Below are positions 51,881-62,599 of a stretch of DNA of 64,000 nt, piece by piece. Both the position numbers and the translations under genes were made by a program. This DNA is from Zygaena filipendulae (lineage: Eukaryota; Arthropoda; Insecta; Lepidoptera; Zygaenidae). The stretch lies in assembly GCA_907165275.2 (NCBI GenBank), contig OU015652.1, forward strand, positions 697,001-761,000. Reading direction: 5' to 3'. Position 1 is the first letter of the stretch; each line of letters starts with the position of its first letter. A model generated the notes under the pieces. That model saw only the letters and a program-made list of their open reading frames with translations, was not told the DNA's origin and ran no database searches.

Positions 51881-52241
51881 AGTGTCCGGACTAACACTAC
51901 TAGTGTTCGATGTAGCGTTATCGCTCTTATCAAAGGCCGCGAGATCCCGCGCCGCTTTATCAGCGGTGTCAAGCGGACGGTTGTGTAAATAAGATAATTT
52001 CCCACGTGAGATACTTAGATTTTCATCTGATATTTTCGTGTGGAGATAAAGTATAATTTTCTGCAGTTAAATTGTATGATATAAAATATTTTCTTTTACA
52101 ATTTGATTATTTTTTTCATATGTACCTACTATATTTTATAAACAATCCGTTTACAAAAGTTAGAGAGACTTGTTTTTCTTCTATAATAACGATTGGATTG
52201 TATATGATTTAATTCTTTCAAGGCATTAATGAGGTCATAAT
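51881..52241 (-). promoter_or_regulatory. Upstream region of the dehydrogenase gene
   Basis: The first 100 bases upstream are GC-richer (on the minus strand GCGGCGCGGGATCTCGCGGC) and contain a CACGTG E-box near 52003. No convincing TATA box is seen. The rest to the MITE is AT-rich. Promoter role is inferred from position. Confidence 0.4.
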
Positions 52242-52463
52242 CTCAGATCGAATAAAAACTAAAGACGGAACGCGTAGAACTAACAAGTGAAGCCAGGAAA
52301 AAGACACCACGCCGTGCACGTACACAGAAACACGCACACACTTACAAGAAAAAGACACCATACCTGGGAATCGTTGTGGCACTTTCCTAATCACCACATG
52401 CATACGCAACCGGCTTCACTGCGTTGTTCGAGACGTTCCGTCTTTAGTTTTATTTGGTCTGAG
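52242..52463. mobile_element. hAT-like MITE with 8-bp target duplication
   Basis: Element ends CTCAGATCGAATAAAAACTA and (reverse) CTCAGACCAAATAAAACTAA, both followed by AAGACGGAACG, form an inverted pair of about 30 bases. GTCATAAT flanks both sides (52234-52241 and 52464-52471). An 8-bp duplication is typical of hAT elements. The interior is repeat-poor and non-coding, with two AGGAAAAAGACACCA-type repeats. Confidence 0.75.
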
Positions 52464-52751
52464 GTCATAATTTAAACTTAAGTTTGTGATCTGATATCAT
52501 TCAAGAATGTCTACGATCACTTGTTTCGCCAATTAGCGTCGTAAATCAGTGGATCGATGAAGCTATATTACCTAGCATTTACCTATATAGGCGCCGTCTA
52601 CGCATTCGATAGCGATATCAGCGATAAAAGTCGAAGAAAATATAGTTTAAAGATTATATCGTTACACTACTGACACAAATCTTTTGAAATATCTCTGTTT
52701 GTTATCAAATTTTTAACAAACAGTTTGTTTCTTTAACTAAATAGCGATAAA

Positions 52752-52965
52752 CTAGCTGTCCCCGCAGTTTCCCCGCGGTAATTTCGGAGTTCCCGCGGGA
52801 ATTTCAGGATGAAATATAAATATAAACCTTACTCTTGAATCACTCTATCTATCCGTGAAAACTGCATGAAAATCCGTTGCGTAGTTTTAAAGATCTAAGC
52901 AGCATAGTGACAGACAGTCGGCGGGAAGCGACGTTGTTTTATACTGTGTAGTGACGTCGTAATGT
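52752..52965 (-). mobile_element. Helitron-like element, variant E, full body
   Basis: CTAGCTGTCCCCGCAGTTTC, AACCTTACTCTTGAATCACT, ACTGCATGAAAATCCGTTGC, TTTTAAAGATCTAAGCAGC and GTTGTTTTATACTGTGTAGT. This is the best reference copy for the variant in this window. Confidence 0.75.
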
Positions 52966-52969
52966 AATT

Positions 52970-53300
52970 CAATTATACTATAGATGTGAGTTAAACAATG
53001 TTTTATTTAAGCTGTACCATTAATTTGTACCTACTACTTATCTTGTGCTGTGTAACGCATACTACCATACAATCGTAGAATCTCCCTTTCTTGGAAATCG
53101 GTTCAAAAGAGCATCGAGTAGAGTCGGAAGCGATCCTTGTATGGCTTAAAACGCATCCGCGATCCAATCCAACCGTTAGGGTAGATATCACCGGCTCGTA
53201 GCGCACGATAAATATTTATTGCTTCTTATACGAACGCCTCACATTCGCTACTCCATGACGACGTTGCTCAAATTTAATATTGTAGCTTATTATATCAATA
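52970..53300. other. Non-coding stretch
   Basis: The part 53080-53260 is less AT-rich; the minus frame 53003-53206 is not recognised. Confidence 0.3.
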
Positions 53301-53303
53301 TTA

Positions 53304-53493
53304 TCCTACTAATATTATAAATGTGAAAGTGTGGATGTTTGTTACTCAATCACGCAAAAACGGCTGAACGGATTTGGATGAAATTTGGCATGCACGTTGT
53401 CAGGGGTACAGAGAAAGAAAAAGAGTGCTTTTTATCCCGGATTCCCGCGGGAGCTCCGAAATTACCGCGGGTTAAACCGCAGGGAACAGCTAG
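53304..53493 (+). mobile_element. Helitron-like element, full length
   Basis: TCCTACTAATATTATAAATG to GCGGGTTAAACCGCAGGGAA with CTAG, flanked by A and T; hairpin slightly mismatched. Confidence 0.85.
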
Positions 53494-53499
53494 TATGCA

Positions 53500-55150
53500 A
53501 TATATCTGTTCACTAGGATTAGTCACTCGACTTTCCTGGTTCTTAGCAATAAGTGGAGGTCTTTGTAGCGTGGCTTTAGACTTATATTATCTTTACTGAG
53601 TGCATTCCCAAACAAAGTTCTCCCACGGTAATGGGATACTTTCCACCTGTAACTGCGGAAATGTAGGTACACTCATTAATATACGATTTGCATCGTAAGT
53701 TGTATATGTTTTCGCCCGTTACGTCGTTTCATTCTTCAGCATTAAATTTATATGCAACCACTTTGATGGCGTAACCTAATAAACAAAAAGAAACGAATCG
53801 AATTCGAATTGATCGACTGAATGTTTGAAGACATTCTTGACGAGAATCCCTTTAACTTTAACTTCCTTTAAAAGGTTGTTTATGTTCACCACAAAACCTT
53901 TATATGATGTTTTAACATACACTCTTTAGCTTATTGTAAATCAATCACAAACCCAGCCTTGTTAATCATAGTTTTAATGAGGAGAGGTATAGACTGCTAA
54001 TGTATGCTTTTCGGGTCGCTTGTTTAGACCTTCCACTAACCCACTTGTTGCAAGGTGGGCTATTTAAAATTTTTACCCTAAACAAATATATGGGGCCTTA
54101 TTCACTAACAGCATTCCTTGCCCATCACGCGCTTCCCAAAAACGCAATCCTAAACGTTCTAGGTGCCCAAATATTAGAAATTAGTATTCTGTATGCGTTG
54201 TTAATGTGTTTTGTTGAAGTGAAACTTCTTTGAGAACGAGGGAAAGACAGTTTTTGTGGCGCGTTATGATATGGTCATAGTGAATAAGGGCTCTTGGTCG
54301 TGCACAAGCTGTATTGCGGGAAGGAAAAGGCGAATCGCTAAATAATCAATCAAAAGCTGCATTAAAGTGAAGAGTGCTCGTAAACAGCTCGACTGGAGCA
54401 ATCCCTCCGAATGTCCTCCTTAGTTTTACAGCTTTCTTTAGAGCTAGATTACTTTTGTGAGAGGAATATTGGTGCATGCGAGAATACATCTTTGTGTTCG
54501 TTTGAGCAGTTTCAGCTTGCGATGTTAATCTGAGCTTACATGAATAACCAAAGCTTTATATAGTCACCCTCATCAATACAGACACGCGGATTATGCTGGT
54601 TATAGAAGATAGAAGGAGATAATTATGGTTCTTTTTGAGGATATTGTTGCGTCGCTGATGTCTTGGGTACATTATAGTAGATATAATAGATTAATAGATA
54701 GTAGATATAGTAGATTTAATATTTAACAAATACTACGATCCCGTATTCTGTTTAAGCTATAATAAATTGCAGTACGTATAGTAGGATAAATTGAAACATA
54801 GGGGTGCATACTTCTTCCAAAACTTTTCTGCTGCACCTGGCTTTGTAAGATCGAAACTGATTGATCACAATATGACGTATTAAAGGCTAGATTTCTCTCT
54901 TTGACAGTACAGTACTTAAATACGTACTTATAGGTGGTAAATCTATCTGTTTATTGATTTATGTAAGTAAACACACTCACCGGCGTTGTTTGTGTATATA
55001 TCGTTAGAGCACCAGGGCACCAGAGCGAGAGAGGTGTTGCTTATTAACTGTACCTACTGGTCCGATTCGATTGTGTTCTTCAATAAGCCGTATATGTGAA
55101 TTTATTCAGTCGTTAGTTCACTCATTCACTGTAGAGGCTTGGGCTAGCAC
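53500..55150. other. Non-coding stretch, no gene recognised
   Basis: The plus-strand frame 54000-54233 (77 codons) is rich in Leu/Ala but matches nothing I know. Around it GGGGCCTTATTCAC (54092) and GTGAATAAGGGCTC (54280) are inverted repeats about 190 bases apart, which may mark the ends of an old MITE. Confidence 0.35.
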
Positions 55151-55154
55151 TTTT

Positions 55155-55265
55155 TGTTTATTTGTTTGTATTGCGTTCACGCCTTAACAACTCAACCTAT
55201 AATCATAAAATTCTGCGTACAGGAAAGGACAAAGGGTAGGTACTCTTTATACTGGAATTGAATAT
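55155..55265 (+). mobile_element. Decayed Helitron-like copy
   Basis: GTTTGTATTGCGTTCACGCC, TTAACAACTCAACC and CAGGAAAGGACAAAGGGTA match the family; the end is lost at the start of the tandem array. Confidence 0.55.
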
Positions 55266-55269
55266 TGTA

Positions 55270-57634
55270 AAATAGTACATTGTTATCCTAGGGGTGAAAG
55301 TATCCTAGGAGTTTTTCTCCCGAGGGTAACACTGTGCTTTTCATTACGAATGCAAGGAAAGTCAAAATAAAAATAGGAATTAGCTAAAGAAAAAATGAAT
55401 GAAGATCGGATAGTCGCTTGACACTTTCCCACCTATTTCTTTTTCTTTGGCCGGCTAGCTATTCAGCCAGTATTTTTTATTTACATTGTGGCGACCTAAA
55501 AAATATATTTTCTTTAATTATTAAGTATTAATTAAAGAAAATAAAAAAATATAAATAGGAATTAGCTTAAGAAAAAGTGAGTGAATTTTATTTTAATTAA
55601 TACCTACTTAAACTTTACGTTATTTCAATTTTACATCGCGCTGGCTGTATAGAAAGTTGAAACATGGTTCAATAGAAATGTGAAAATAGACCTAGTTTTT
55701 TTTTTATAATTTGACAGTTGTCAGTTGAAAGCGATTCTCCCTAGGGCTGAAAAGGGTTACTTTCAACCCGCTTCTCAGGCAACTTCAGACCTACTTTTCG
55801 AGTATGAGTAATGAAATAGTACATTGTTATCCTAGGGGTGAAAGTAACTTATTTAGTCCCGAGACGGGGTTTGGCACCCGAGCGTAGCGAGGGCGCCAAT
55901 AGATCGAGGGACTAAATAAGTCTTTCTCCCGAGGGTAACACTGTGCTTTTCATTACGAATGCAAGGAAAGTCAAAATAAAAATAGGAATTAGCTAAAGAA
56001 AAAATGAGTGAAGATCGGATAGTCGCTTGACACTTTCCCACCTATTTTTTTTCTTTGGCCGGCTAGCTATTCAGCCAGTATTTTTTATTTACATTGTGGC
56101 GACCTAAAAAAAATATTATCTTTAATTATTAATTATTAATTAAAGAAAATAAAAAAATATAAATAGGAATTAGCTTAAGAAAAAGTGAGTGAATTTTATT
56201 TTAATTAATACCTACTTAAACTTTACGTTATTTCAATTTTACATCGCGCTGGCTGTATAGAAAGTTGAAACATGGTTCAATAGAAATGTGAAAATAGACC
56301 TAGTTTTTTTTTTATAATTTGACAGTTGTCAGTTGAAAGCGATTCTCCCTAGGGCTGAAAAGGGTTACTTTCAACCCGCTTCTCAGGCAACTTCAGACCT
56401 ACTTTTCGAGTATGAGTAATGAAATAGTACATTGTTATCCTAGGGGTGAAAGTAACTTATTTAGTCCCGAGACGGGGTTTGGCACCCGAGCGTAGCGAGG
56501 GCGCCAATAGATCGAGGGACTAAATAAGTCTTTCTCCCGAGGGTAACACTGTGCTTTTCATTACGAATGCAAGGAAAGTCAAAATAAAAATAGGAATTAG
56601 CTAAAGAAAAAATGAGTGAAGATCGGATAGTCGCTTGACACTTTCCCACCTATTTTTTTTCTTTGGCCGGCTAGCTATTCAGCCAGTATTTTTTATTTAC
56701 ATTGTGGCGACCTAAAAAAAATATTATCTTTAATTATTAATTATTAATTAAAGAAAATAAAAAAATATAAATAGGAATTAGCTTAAGAAAAAGTGAGTGA
56801 ATTTTATTTTAATTAATACCTACTTAAACTTTACGTTATTTCAATTTTACATCGCGCTGGCTGTATAGAAAGTTGAAACATGGTTCAATAGAAATGTGAA
56901 AATAGACCTAGTTTTTTTTTTTATAATTTGACAGTTGTCAGTTGAAAGCGATTCTCCCTAGGGCTGAAAAGGGTTACTTTCAACCCGCTTCTCAGGCAAC
57001 TTCAGACCTACTTTTCGAGTATGAGTAATGAAATAGTACATTGTTATCCTAGGGGTGAAAGTAACTTATTTAGTCCCGAGACGGGGTTTGGCACCCGAGC
57101 GTAGCGAGGGCGCCAATAGATCGAGGGACTAAATAAGTCTTTCTCCCGAGGGTAACACTGTGCTTTTCATTACGAATGCAAGGAAAGTCAAAATAAAAAT
57201 AGGAATTAGCTAAAGAAAAAATGAGTGAAGATCGGATAGTCGCTTGACACTTTCCCACCTATTTTTTTTCTTTGGCCGGCTAGCTATTCAGCCAGTATTT
57301 TTTATTTACATTGTGGCGACCTAAAAAAAATATTATCTTTAATTATTAATTAAAGAAAATAAAAAAATATAAATAGGAATTAGCTTAAGAAAAAGTGAGT
57401 GAATTTTATTTTAATTAATACCTACTTAAACTTTACGTTATTTCAATTTTACATCGCGCTGGCTGTATAGAAAGTTGAAACATGGTTCAATAGAAATGTG
57501 AAAATAGACCTAGTTTTTTTTTAATAATTTGACAGTTGTCAGTTGAAAGCGATTCTCCCTAGGGCTGAAAAGGGTTACTTTCAACCCGCTTCTCAGGCAA
57601 CTTCAGACCTACTTTCCGAGTATGAGTAATGAAA
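55270..57634 (+). repeat. Tandem array of four ~544-609 bp units
   Basis: The unit starts AAATAGTACATTGTTATCCT and occurs at 55270, 55814, 56422 and 57031. Spacing is 544, 608 and 609, the last unit being about 600. Units 2-4 are almost identical over their whole length, with differences mainly in A/T runs. Unit 1 lacks a 75-base stem-loop and has small substitutions. Within each unit ATAGGAATTAGCTAAAGAAA is repeated as ATAGGAATTAGCTTAAGAAA about 190 bases later. A minus-strand 62-codon frame (55853-56041, 56461-56649, 57070-57258) is identical in units 2-4; it has no recognised domain and is probably incidental. Near-identity points to recent unequal crossing-over or conversion. Confidence 0.9.
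55847..55921. repeat. 75-base stem-loop in unit 2
   Basis: ACTTATTTAGTCCC and GGGACTAAATAAGT are perfect 14-bp inverted repeats, enclosing a second, GC-rich near-palindrome (GGCACCCGAGCGTAGCGAGG followed by GCGCC). The same structure recurs at about 56455-56529 and 57064-57138. Unit 1 lacks it. Confidence 0.85.
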
Positions 57635-57639
57635 AAATA

Positions 57640-57890
57640 TTTTTCCCATATTTAAATCGGCTTTTTATATTTAGCGACTAGGCCCAAACGAACGTTTCTA
57701 ATTTAACTCATAAGAATCAAAATGATTAAATTTATTAACTGTATACCTACCTACCTGAGTTCAAGGACTTAGAATAAATCCATCATTGAAGTGCTTTAGT
57801 CACTTCTATCTCACAAGCATAAGCTATACTCAAACGAAAAGTGCATCGAACATCAACACTAGGTACCTACATAACATCTCAATTGGACGC
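57640..57890. other. AT-rich non-coding stretch
   Basis: No feature seen. Confidence 0.3.
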
Positions 57891-57894
57891 AGAT

Positions 57895-58118
57895 AAGCAA
57901 TAACATGTTAACCCACAAAATTAAGTTACCTATTCAGAACGATTTATTGAGAGTTAAGGAACGTTTTTTAACTATGTGTTTACCTTATTACATTGTTTAA
58001 GTATGTAACTAAATATTGAACATAAAAAATGTTGACAGAAAATGGCGCTATAATTTTAAAATACGATTTACTCAAAATTTCTCCAGGTGGGTTAACACAC
58101 TATTGCTTACCTATGTCC
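57895..58118 (+). mobile_element. MITE family 1
   Basis: GGACGCAGATAAGCAATAAC to CTATGTCC, flanked by AATT on both sides; same orientation as the copy at 17035. Confidence 0.8.
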
Positions 58119-58124
58119 AATTAT

Positions 58125-58915
58125 AGGTCTTAAACAGGTGTCAGCTCTGTAGCCTAGAAGGTCCGCGGAGACCAATCTAACCCTTGAACACTTTATCAGC
58201 CCGAACTTAATCTGTATCGGTGTTAATTGGCCCTCGAAAGCGTAGACTACAGTTTAATAGGCAAGTCCATACAAGCGTGCCGCAATTTCGTTACAATGGT
58301 AACGCAATAAATTTTAGTAAAGGGATTCATTCAACGAAGAAATCTCACAGTTCGCGTAGCTCTATAAAGCATATTTAATTTGCCGCGATAAAGCTTAATT
58401 GAGATATTCATCTGGAAAGCTGTTGATCTTCCTAAAAATATATAAATAAATAAGGTAGGACCCACGCTTGGAGGGAAAGACGTAGTCTATTTCGTATAAA
58501 ATGTCTGTGCTTGAAGTCTGATAAAAATTTTGCTCGCGCTGTTTTTCATGATTATTTGTAAAACAGTTTTCTTTAAATATTTTATAATTTATACTTTAAA
58601 TTAGAGAGAAAAATAGTACAAAATGTATCGAAGCATTTTACTTCAAAATGCATTTATTTTTCTTTCGGGTTTTGATTTATTCACTAATTAAAATTTAGAT
58701 TCTCATAGACCTAAGAAAATCTTCGGTAGAAAAATATATATTATGATAATAATCTGGCGCACTTTGAATTTCTTAATTGAAATGTTGCTAGGAATATTAA
58801 TATTTTTATTGTACTATATAAGATAATTTCTGTCTCCAATAATGTTTGTTTGAGAATGAATATTATTATTATAGCGTTGTCCCTATTACTCTTCACTGGA
58901 CGATTAGAAAGAAGA
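58125..58915. other. Non-coding stretch; non-repeat block at 58170-58450
   Basis: The block at 58170-58450 lacks repeat similarity and holds CGGTGTTAATTGGCC, ACGCAATAAATTTTAG and GCTTAATTGAG. It is a candidate conserved non-coding segment. The remainder is AT-rich. Confidence 0.3.
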
Positions 58916-58917
58916 AT

Positions 58918-59238
58918 AGGCTATTTGACTAATTTTTTTTTAATCCGTCTTATGGATCACTTAAAAATATTGGACACGTTTTTTTTCTTTTTTTACGTAA
59001 TCAAAAAATAACGGTGATACATACTTGAAATTTCGCGTGACGTCACTAACCAGTGCAGTTTGTATGGCGGCTTGTAGCGGTAAGTGACGTCACGAGTCCC
59101 CATCCTAAACTTTAGTGCGCTTTATCTCTGTGTATTTTCGTTTATTTGAAAAAAAAAAAAATACGTATCTAATGATTATTAATTTTCTAACTGACGGACT
59201 AATTACAATTTTGATTAAAAAAATTCGTCAACATCCCT
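58918..59238 (+). mobile_element. MITE family 4
   Basis: AGGCTATTTGACTAATTTTT to GTCAACATCCCT flanked by AT. The interior has CGCGTGACGTCACTAACC and GTAAGTGACGTCACGAG as in 43268-43590. Confidence 0.75.
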
Positions 59239-59285
59239 ATTATTCTTAATTCAGCTGGTTTTGGAGTTCACAATACGGCTGCAGT

Positions 59286-59540
59286 TCAATTTAGATCGAC
59301 TTTTGGCAAGTCGTTTTCTACATGCTCTCGTAGTAACGACATTAGTACACCAGTAGTAAGAATCACATAAGGAGATATTTTTTCCCATTCAGCTGCCACC
59401 ACGTCTCGGCAGTTTATCCCAAATGGCGCGAGAGCTCGCGCCCTCGTAGACATGTCACAGTAATTTCCTTCACTCCCCCCCAAATTCGGAACTGTACCAA
59501 ATTTATAACTGGAGATACGTTGAAATTTTAACTTAAACAC
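59286..59540 (-). other. Open frame of 84 codons with protein-like composition, unrecognised
   Basis: The minus-strand translation has balanced composition (for example INCRDVVAAEWEKISPYV) and continues for a few codons past its neighbours without obvious repeat similarity. I do not recognise a family, and neither splice sites nor a partner exon were found. It could be a relic of a retro-element or retrogene. Confidence 0.25.
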
Positions 59541-59754
59541 ATGCCGTTAGAGATGAAATTTGAACTGCTCGTACGAATACAACGATTGTTACGTTATTCG
59601 AAAACGATTCGAGAAATCAAATGTTTACATGACATCTGGAAACGTGGTTGTGTCTTTATCAGCAACGGTTTGTGAGAGGTTTTAATTTATTGTTTGATTC
59701 GTGTTCTGTTTTATTTGTGGCATTTCGTTTGTGGAACACAAACAGTCTTACATG

Positions 59755-59870
59755 ATTATCTTCTTCTTCTTCTTTAATAATGGCGTCTATAATTATAATT
59801 TTTCAATGACAATGTTTCTTAATAATAAACAATCTCTTCATCTACTTCTTCAATTATGGCGAAACGCCAA
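59755..59870 (-). repeat. Dispersed repeat with CTTCTT end
   Basis: TCTTCTTCTTCTTTAATAAT, GGCGTCTATAATTATAATTT and TCTACTTCTTCAATTATGGC are the reverse complement of 34440-34535. Confidence 0.65.
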
Positions 59871-59951
59871 TCACAATCTTAGATTATTCCCCAAGTTAAA
59901 ACATGGCTTTCTTGTGTTAGGTAGTCTAATACAATTAGGCTATTCCGGTCG

Positions 59952-60770
59952 TCACGGTGGCAACACTGATTGTGCTCTCGTGACTCGTCTATCCGTCGTG
60001 GCTGTTAGTCGTAATCCGTGTATTAAAGAAATAAAATCCAATTGAAACTTACCTGCCTTGTGTCTGACTCTAACAACGCCATCCTGATTAATAATCTCAC
60101 ATGGTGTCAGAAGTGGGATATCTAAATGTCTAAACGATTCAACTGACAAAATGTTAGTGTCCGCACCTGTATCTAAAATAAAATCTATATTTTTATTATT
60201 AATGGACGATGCTGACTTCCATGACTGATTATTGTTGTTTACTACATTAATGTTAACAGAACCAACAAAAAGGTAAGAATTATCACTACTAACATAATCC
60301 AAATTAATAGTTTTTACACTTTTACACACTTGAGTGAAGTGGTTGTATTTACCACATTTTTTACACTTTACACCTTTTGCTGGGCACTTTTTTCTGTGAA
60401 CTTGACCGCAACGATAACATGGGTCGGCTGATACAGATGACTGTGATTTGGATCTGTGACGACTTTGATGACGAGCTTGTCCTTGAAATGGTTTGCTTGT
60501 ATGCCTGCTGCGACGAGACACCTGCCCGATGAGCGGTTCTTCTAGGGACTGTACTTGAATTTTTGTAGCCTCCATGGCTCTGGCTAGAAGCACTGCCTTG
60601 TCCAGTGTAGGCGGCTTTTCAGAAAGAATCTTTTCTTTAATGTATTGGTTGCCCGAATTTAAGTTAAGACTGAAGATATCGCGTAGTATGTGTTGTAGTA
60701 TACGATCTTTTTGTTGATATTCTTTACTGGCCCTGAAAATTTTCTTTGTCAATATATATTCATCCCTCAT
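59952..60770 (-). pseudogene. LTR-retrotransposon gag-protease remnant
   Basis: The 272-codon frame corresponds to the end of a gag capsid region (ERILSEKPPTLDKA-like segment at 48-60, LLARAMEATK at 61-70) and a basic linker. Two zinc knuckles follow (C118-x2-C121-x3-H125-x3-C129, and C136-x2-C139-x4-H144-x4-C149). The start of a retropepsin has the catalytic motif FILDTGADTNIL, D200. This order is typical of Ty3/gypsy-type elements. The protein breaks off: from about residue 240 the sequence no longer reads as protease, and reverse transcriptase, RNase H and integrase are absent. Upstream of the first Met an in-frame TGA lies three codons away and most of gag is missing, so the copy is inactive. 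The putative 5' LTR is at 60927-61311. Confidence 0.8.
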
Positions 60771-60910
60771 TTCAAGTCATTTCCACATGACTTCTTGGGG
60801 ATGTTGTCGGGTGAACATTGTAACAAGTGCACGCCTGTTCTAAAAAAGCGGGCAGCAGACATTTTGTCTGGCCTTACATAGCAACTCTCACGCAAGAGAC
60901 CCACGTATTT

Positions 60911-60926
60911 TCACTGGGGGACCAAA
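60911..60926 (-). promoter_or_regulatory. Possible primer-binding site next to the LTR
   Basis: Immediately after the ACA end of the putative LTR the minus strand reads TTTGGTCCCCCAGTGA. A TGG-containing stretch one base from the LTR end is where a tRNA-complementary primer site should lie, but I cannot name the tRNA. Confidence 0.35.
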
Positions 60927-61311
60927 TGTCAGTGTCGAAATTGCTTTAGTTTATTAACACCGGAAAGTTGTTGCGTCACTACGATAAAAAAAAGAAGAGA
61001 AGAGGATATAAATAGAAATGAATAACCGAAAAAAACCTCGCACACATTAACGGCAAATGTATGTAGGTACATTTATTTAAAGCACGTACTCGCCCTTAAT
61101 TCAAACGATACGCGCATGTAGGTACCGCCGCCGAGCACCTACCTGGATATGAAAGCTTTTATACGGGAAGATGTCTTTGAAACGCCGAAAATTGAAAAAT
61201 GTGAATGTGTGCCACGGCAGGCGCTTTGATTGCGTTACCGTAACGTTGTCATCTCGTACAGTGATGCTTGTCAAGACGTCAGGCGCAGAGTCGTGCGGGG
61301 GCCTTAGCACA
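60927..61311 (-). mobile_element. Putative 5' LTR (TGT...ACA, 385 bp)
   Basis: Read on the minus strand the segment starts TGTGCTAAGGCCCCCGC and ends CACTGACA. It contains a TATA box (CCGTATAAAAGC, 61156-61163) about 150 bases from the start, and an AATAAA at 60950-60955 just before the end. These parts are in the order of an LTR with U3, R and U5. No second LTR was found below 59950, so this is inferred from structure only. Confidence 0.5.
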
Positions 61312-61399
61312 GACGGGCGGTTATGTTCTTCTTCTTTTTCTTTTTGATTTGTGGCGTTTATTTTGGTTAATTTCCAATTTTTTTATTTTTTATAAAATG

Positions 61400-61607
61400 C
61401 TAGTCGATACCCGACGGGGTCACTAGTGTTAATTTCAGAGTTCCCATGAGAATTGTAAGATTAAATTTATCCTATGTCACTTGTGAATACTGTTGCTTCC
61501 TATAAGTGAGAGAAATTTTTAAATTGGTTCATTATTTTTGGGTTGATTCATTAAAAACCATCATATAAAAATCAAATATTTTTTAGAATATTAGTAGGTA
61601 TGGTATA
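61400..61607 (-). mobile_element. Degenerate Helitron, variant D-related
   Basis: CTAGTCGATACCCGACGGGG, then GTGTTAATTTCAGAGTTCCC, TTATCCTATGTCACTTGTG and the far end AGAATATTAGTAGG. Confidence 0.55.
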
Positions 61608-62428
61608 GACATATTATATGTTGGCAAAGTTATAAAATTTTATTTTCACATTCCGTATTAGCTAAAGGCGCGACAAGAAGTAATAGGTATTAGGCTACTG
61701 AAGCTACGTCACATGAATTTGTGTTTTGTTAGTTTAACGCGTTGATTCGGAACCGTAACATTCTAGAAACTAACAATTTGTACGTCTCCTCTCCTTATCT
61801 ATATTCTGAGGACAACACGGCCCACCATAAGATAGTTTCAATAACACTTTTTTATCTTGCTGACGTCACGCAAGGTAACTTGTGGTAACTTGTTCATGCT
61901 TAGAAAACATGTAGGGGAGGAGGTGAAGTAAGGGTGGGCGGGGGCGAGTGGGCGCCACAATCAACCCAGTCCCGGAGCTCTCGTGGCGCTTGACAAAATT
62001 TCACTTTTTTTTATTTCACTTAAAAACCGAGTGTGTTCTGTTTACCTACGTGTATTGCTTTTAAGTTGAGTACATTTCCAAGTTAGAAAACGATGACGAA
62101 TTATATGGGAGATGATTGTGTTTGTTTACACGATTTTGTGTTTGTGGTCATGTTTGGTCTCCTCTCAAGTCTCAATCATCTCCTGATTGAAACGTGCGAT
62201 AATTTAAAGTCACTTACCTATTTTTTTTTTATAAATTAAAGGTAATTAGTTAAGTCAGAAATTCACTACACATATATGTAGTTACGTATATCTTGACTCA
62301 TCAAAAAAGAATCTAACAGTTTAATGAATCCCCTTTTTTGATACCGGCTAATTGGATAAAAAAATTAGGAGGGAATTTTTTTATATGATTGTCATCTGAA
62401 ATGGTGAAAAGGTTCATGAAAATAGGTA
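61608..62428. other. Non-coding stretch with a GC-richer block at 61860-62000
   Basis: CTGACGTCACGCAAGG, TAACTTGTGGTAACTTGTTC (direct repeat) and GGGCGGGGGCGAGTGGGCGC sit close together near 61860-61960. No gene is seen. It may be regulatory. Confidence 0.3.
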
Positions 62429-62594
62429 GAGCTTATCTTATCTAAAATGACGCGCCTCACTACTTAATTAGCAGTTTTAGATGTGCGAGATCATGTATTG
62501 ATATAATATATCTTTAATAGTGTGAGTGCGGCGACACTAAACGGTTGTGCGTATGCCCGATGGAGGGGCGCGTCATTTTAGCTTAGATAATCTC
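62429..62594 (-). mobile_element. MITE family 2, shorter copy
   Basis: GAGCTTATCTTATCTAAAAT to TTTTAGCTTAGATAATCTC, flanked by TA. The interior is the reverse complement of 21156-21382 with about 60 bases missing. Confidence 0.75.
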
Positions 62595-62599
62595 TACCA

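Noticed and set aside
55853..57258. Conserved 62-residue peptide repeated three times
   Set aside because: Identity follows from near-identical tandem units. The frame spans the stem-loop and has no start context or family support.
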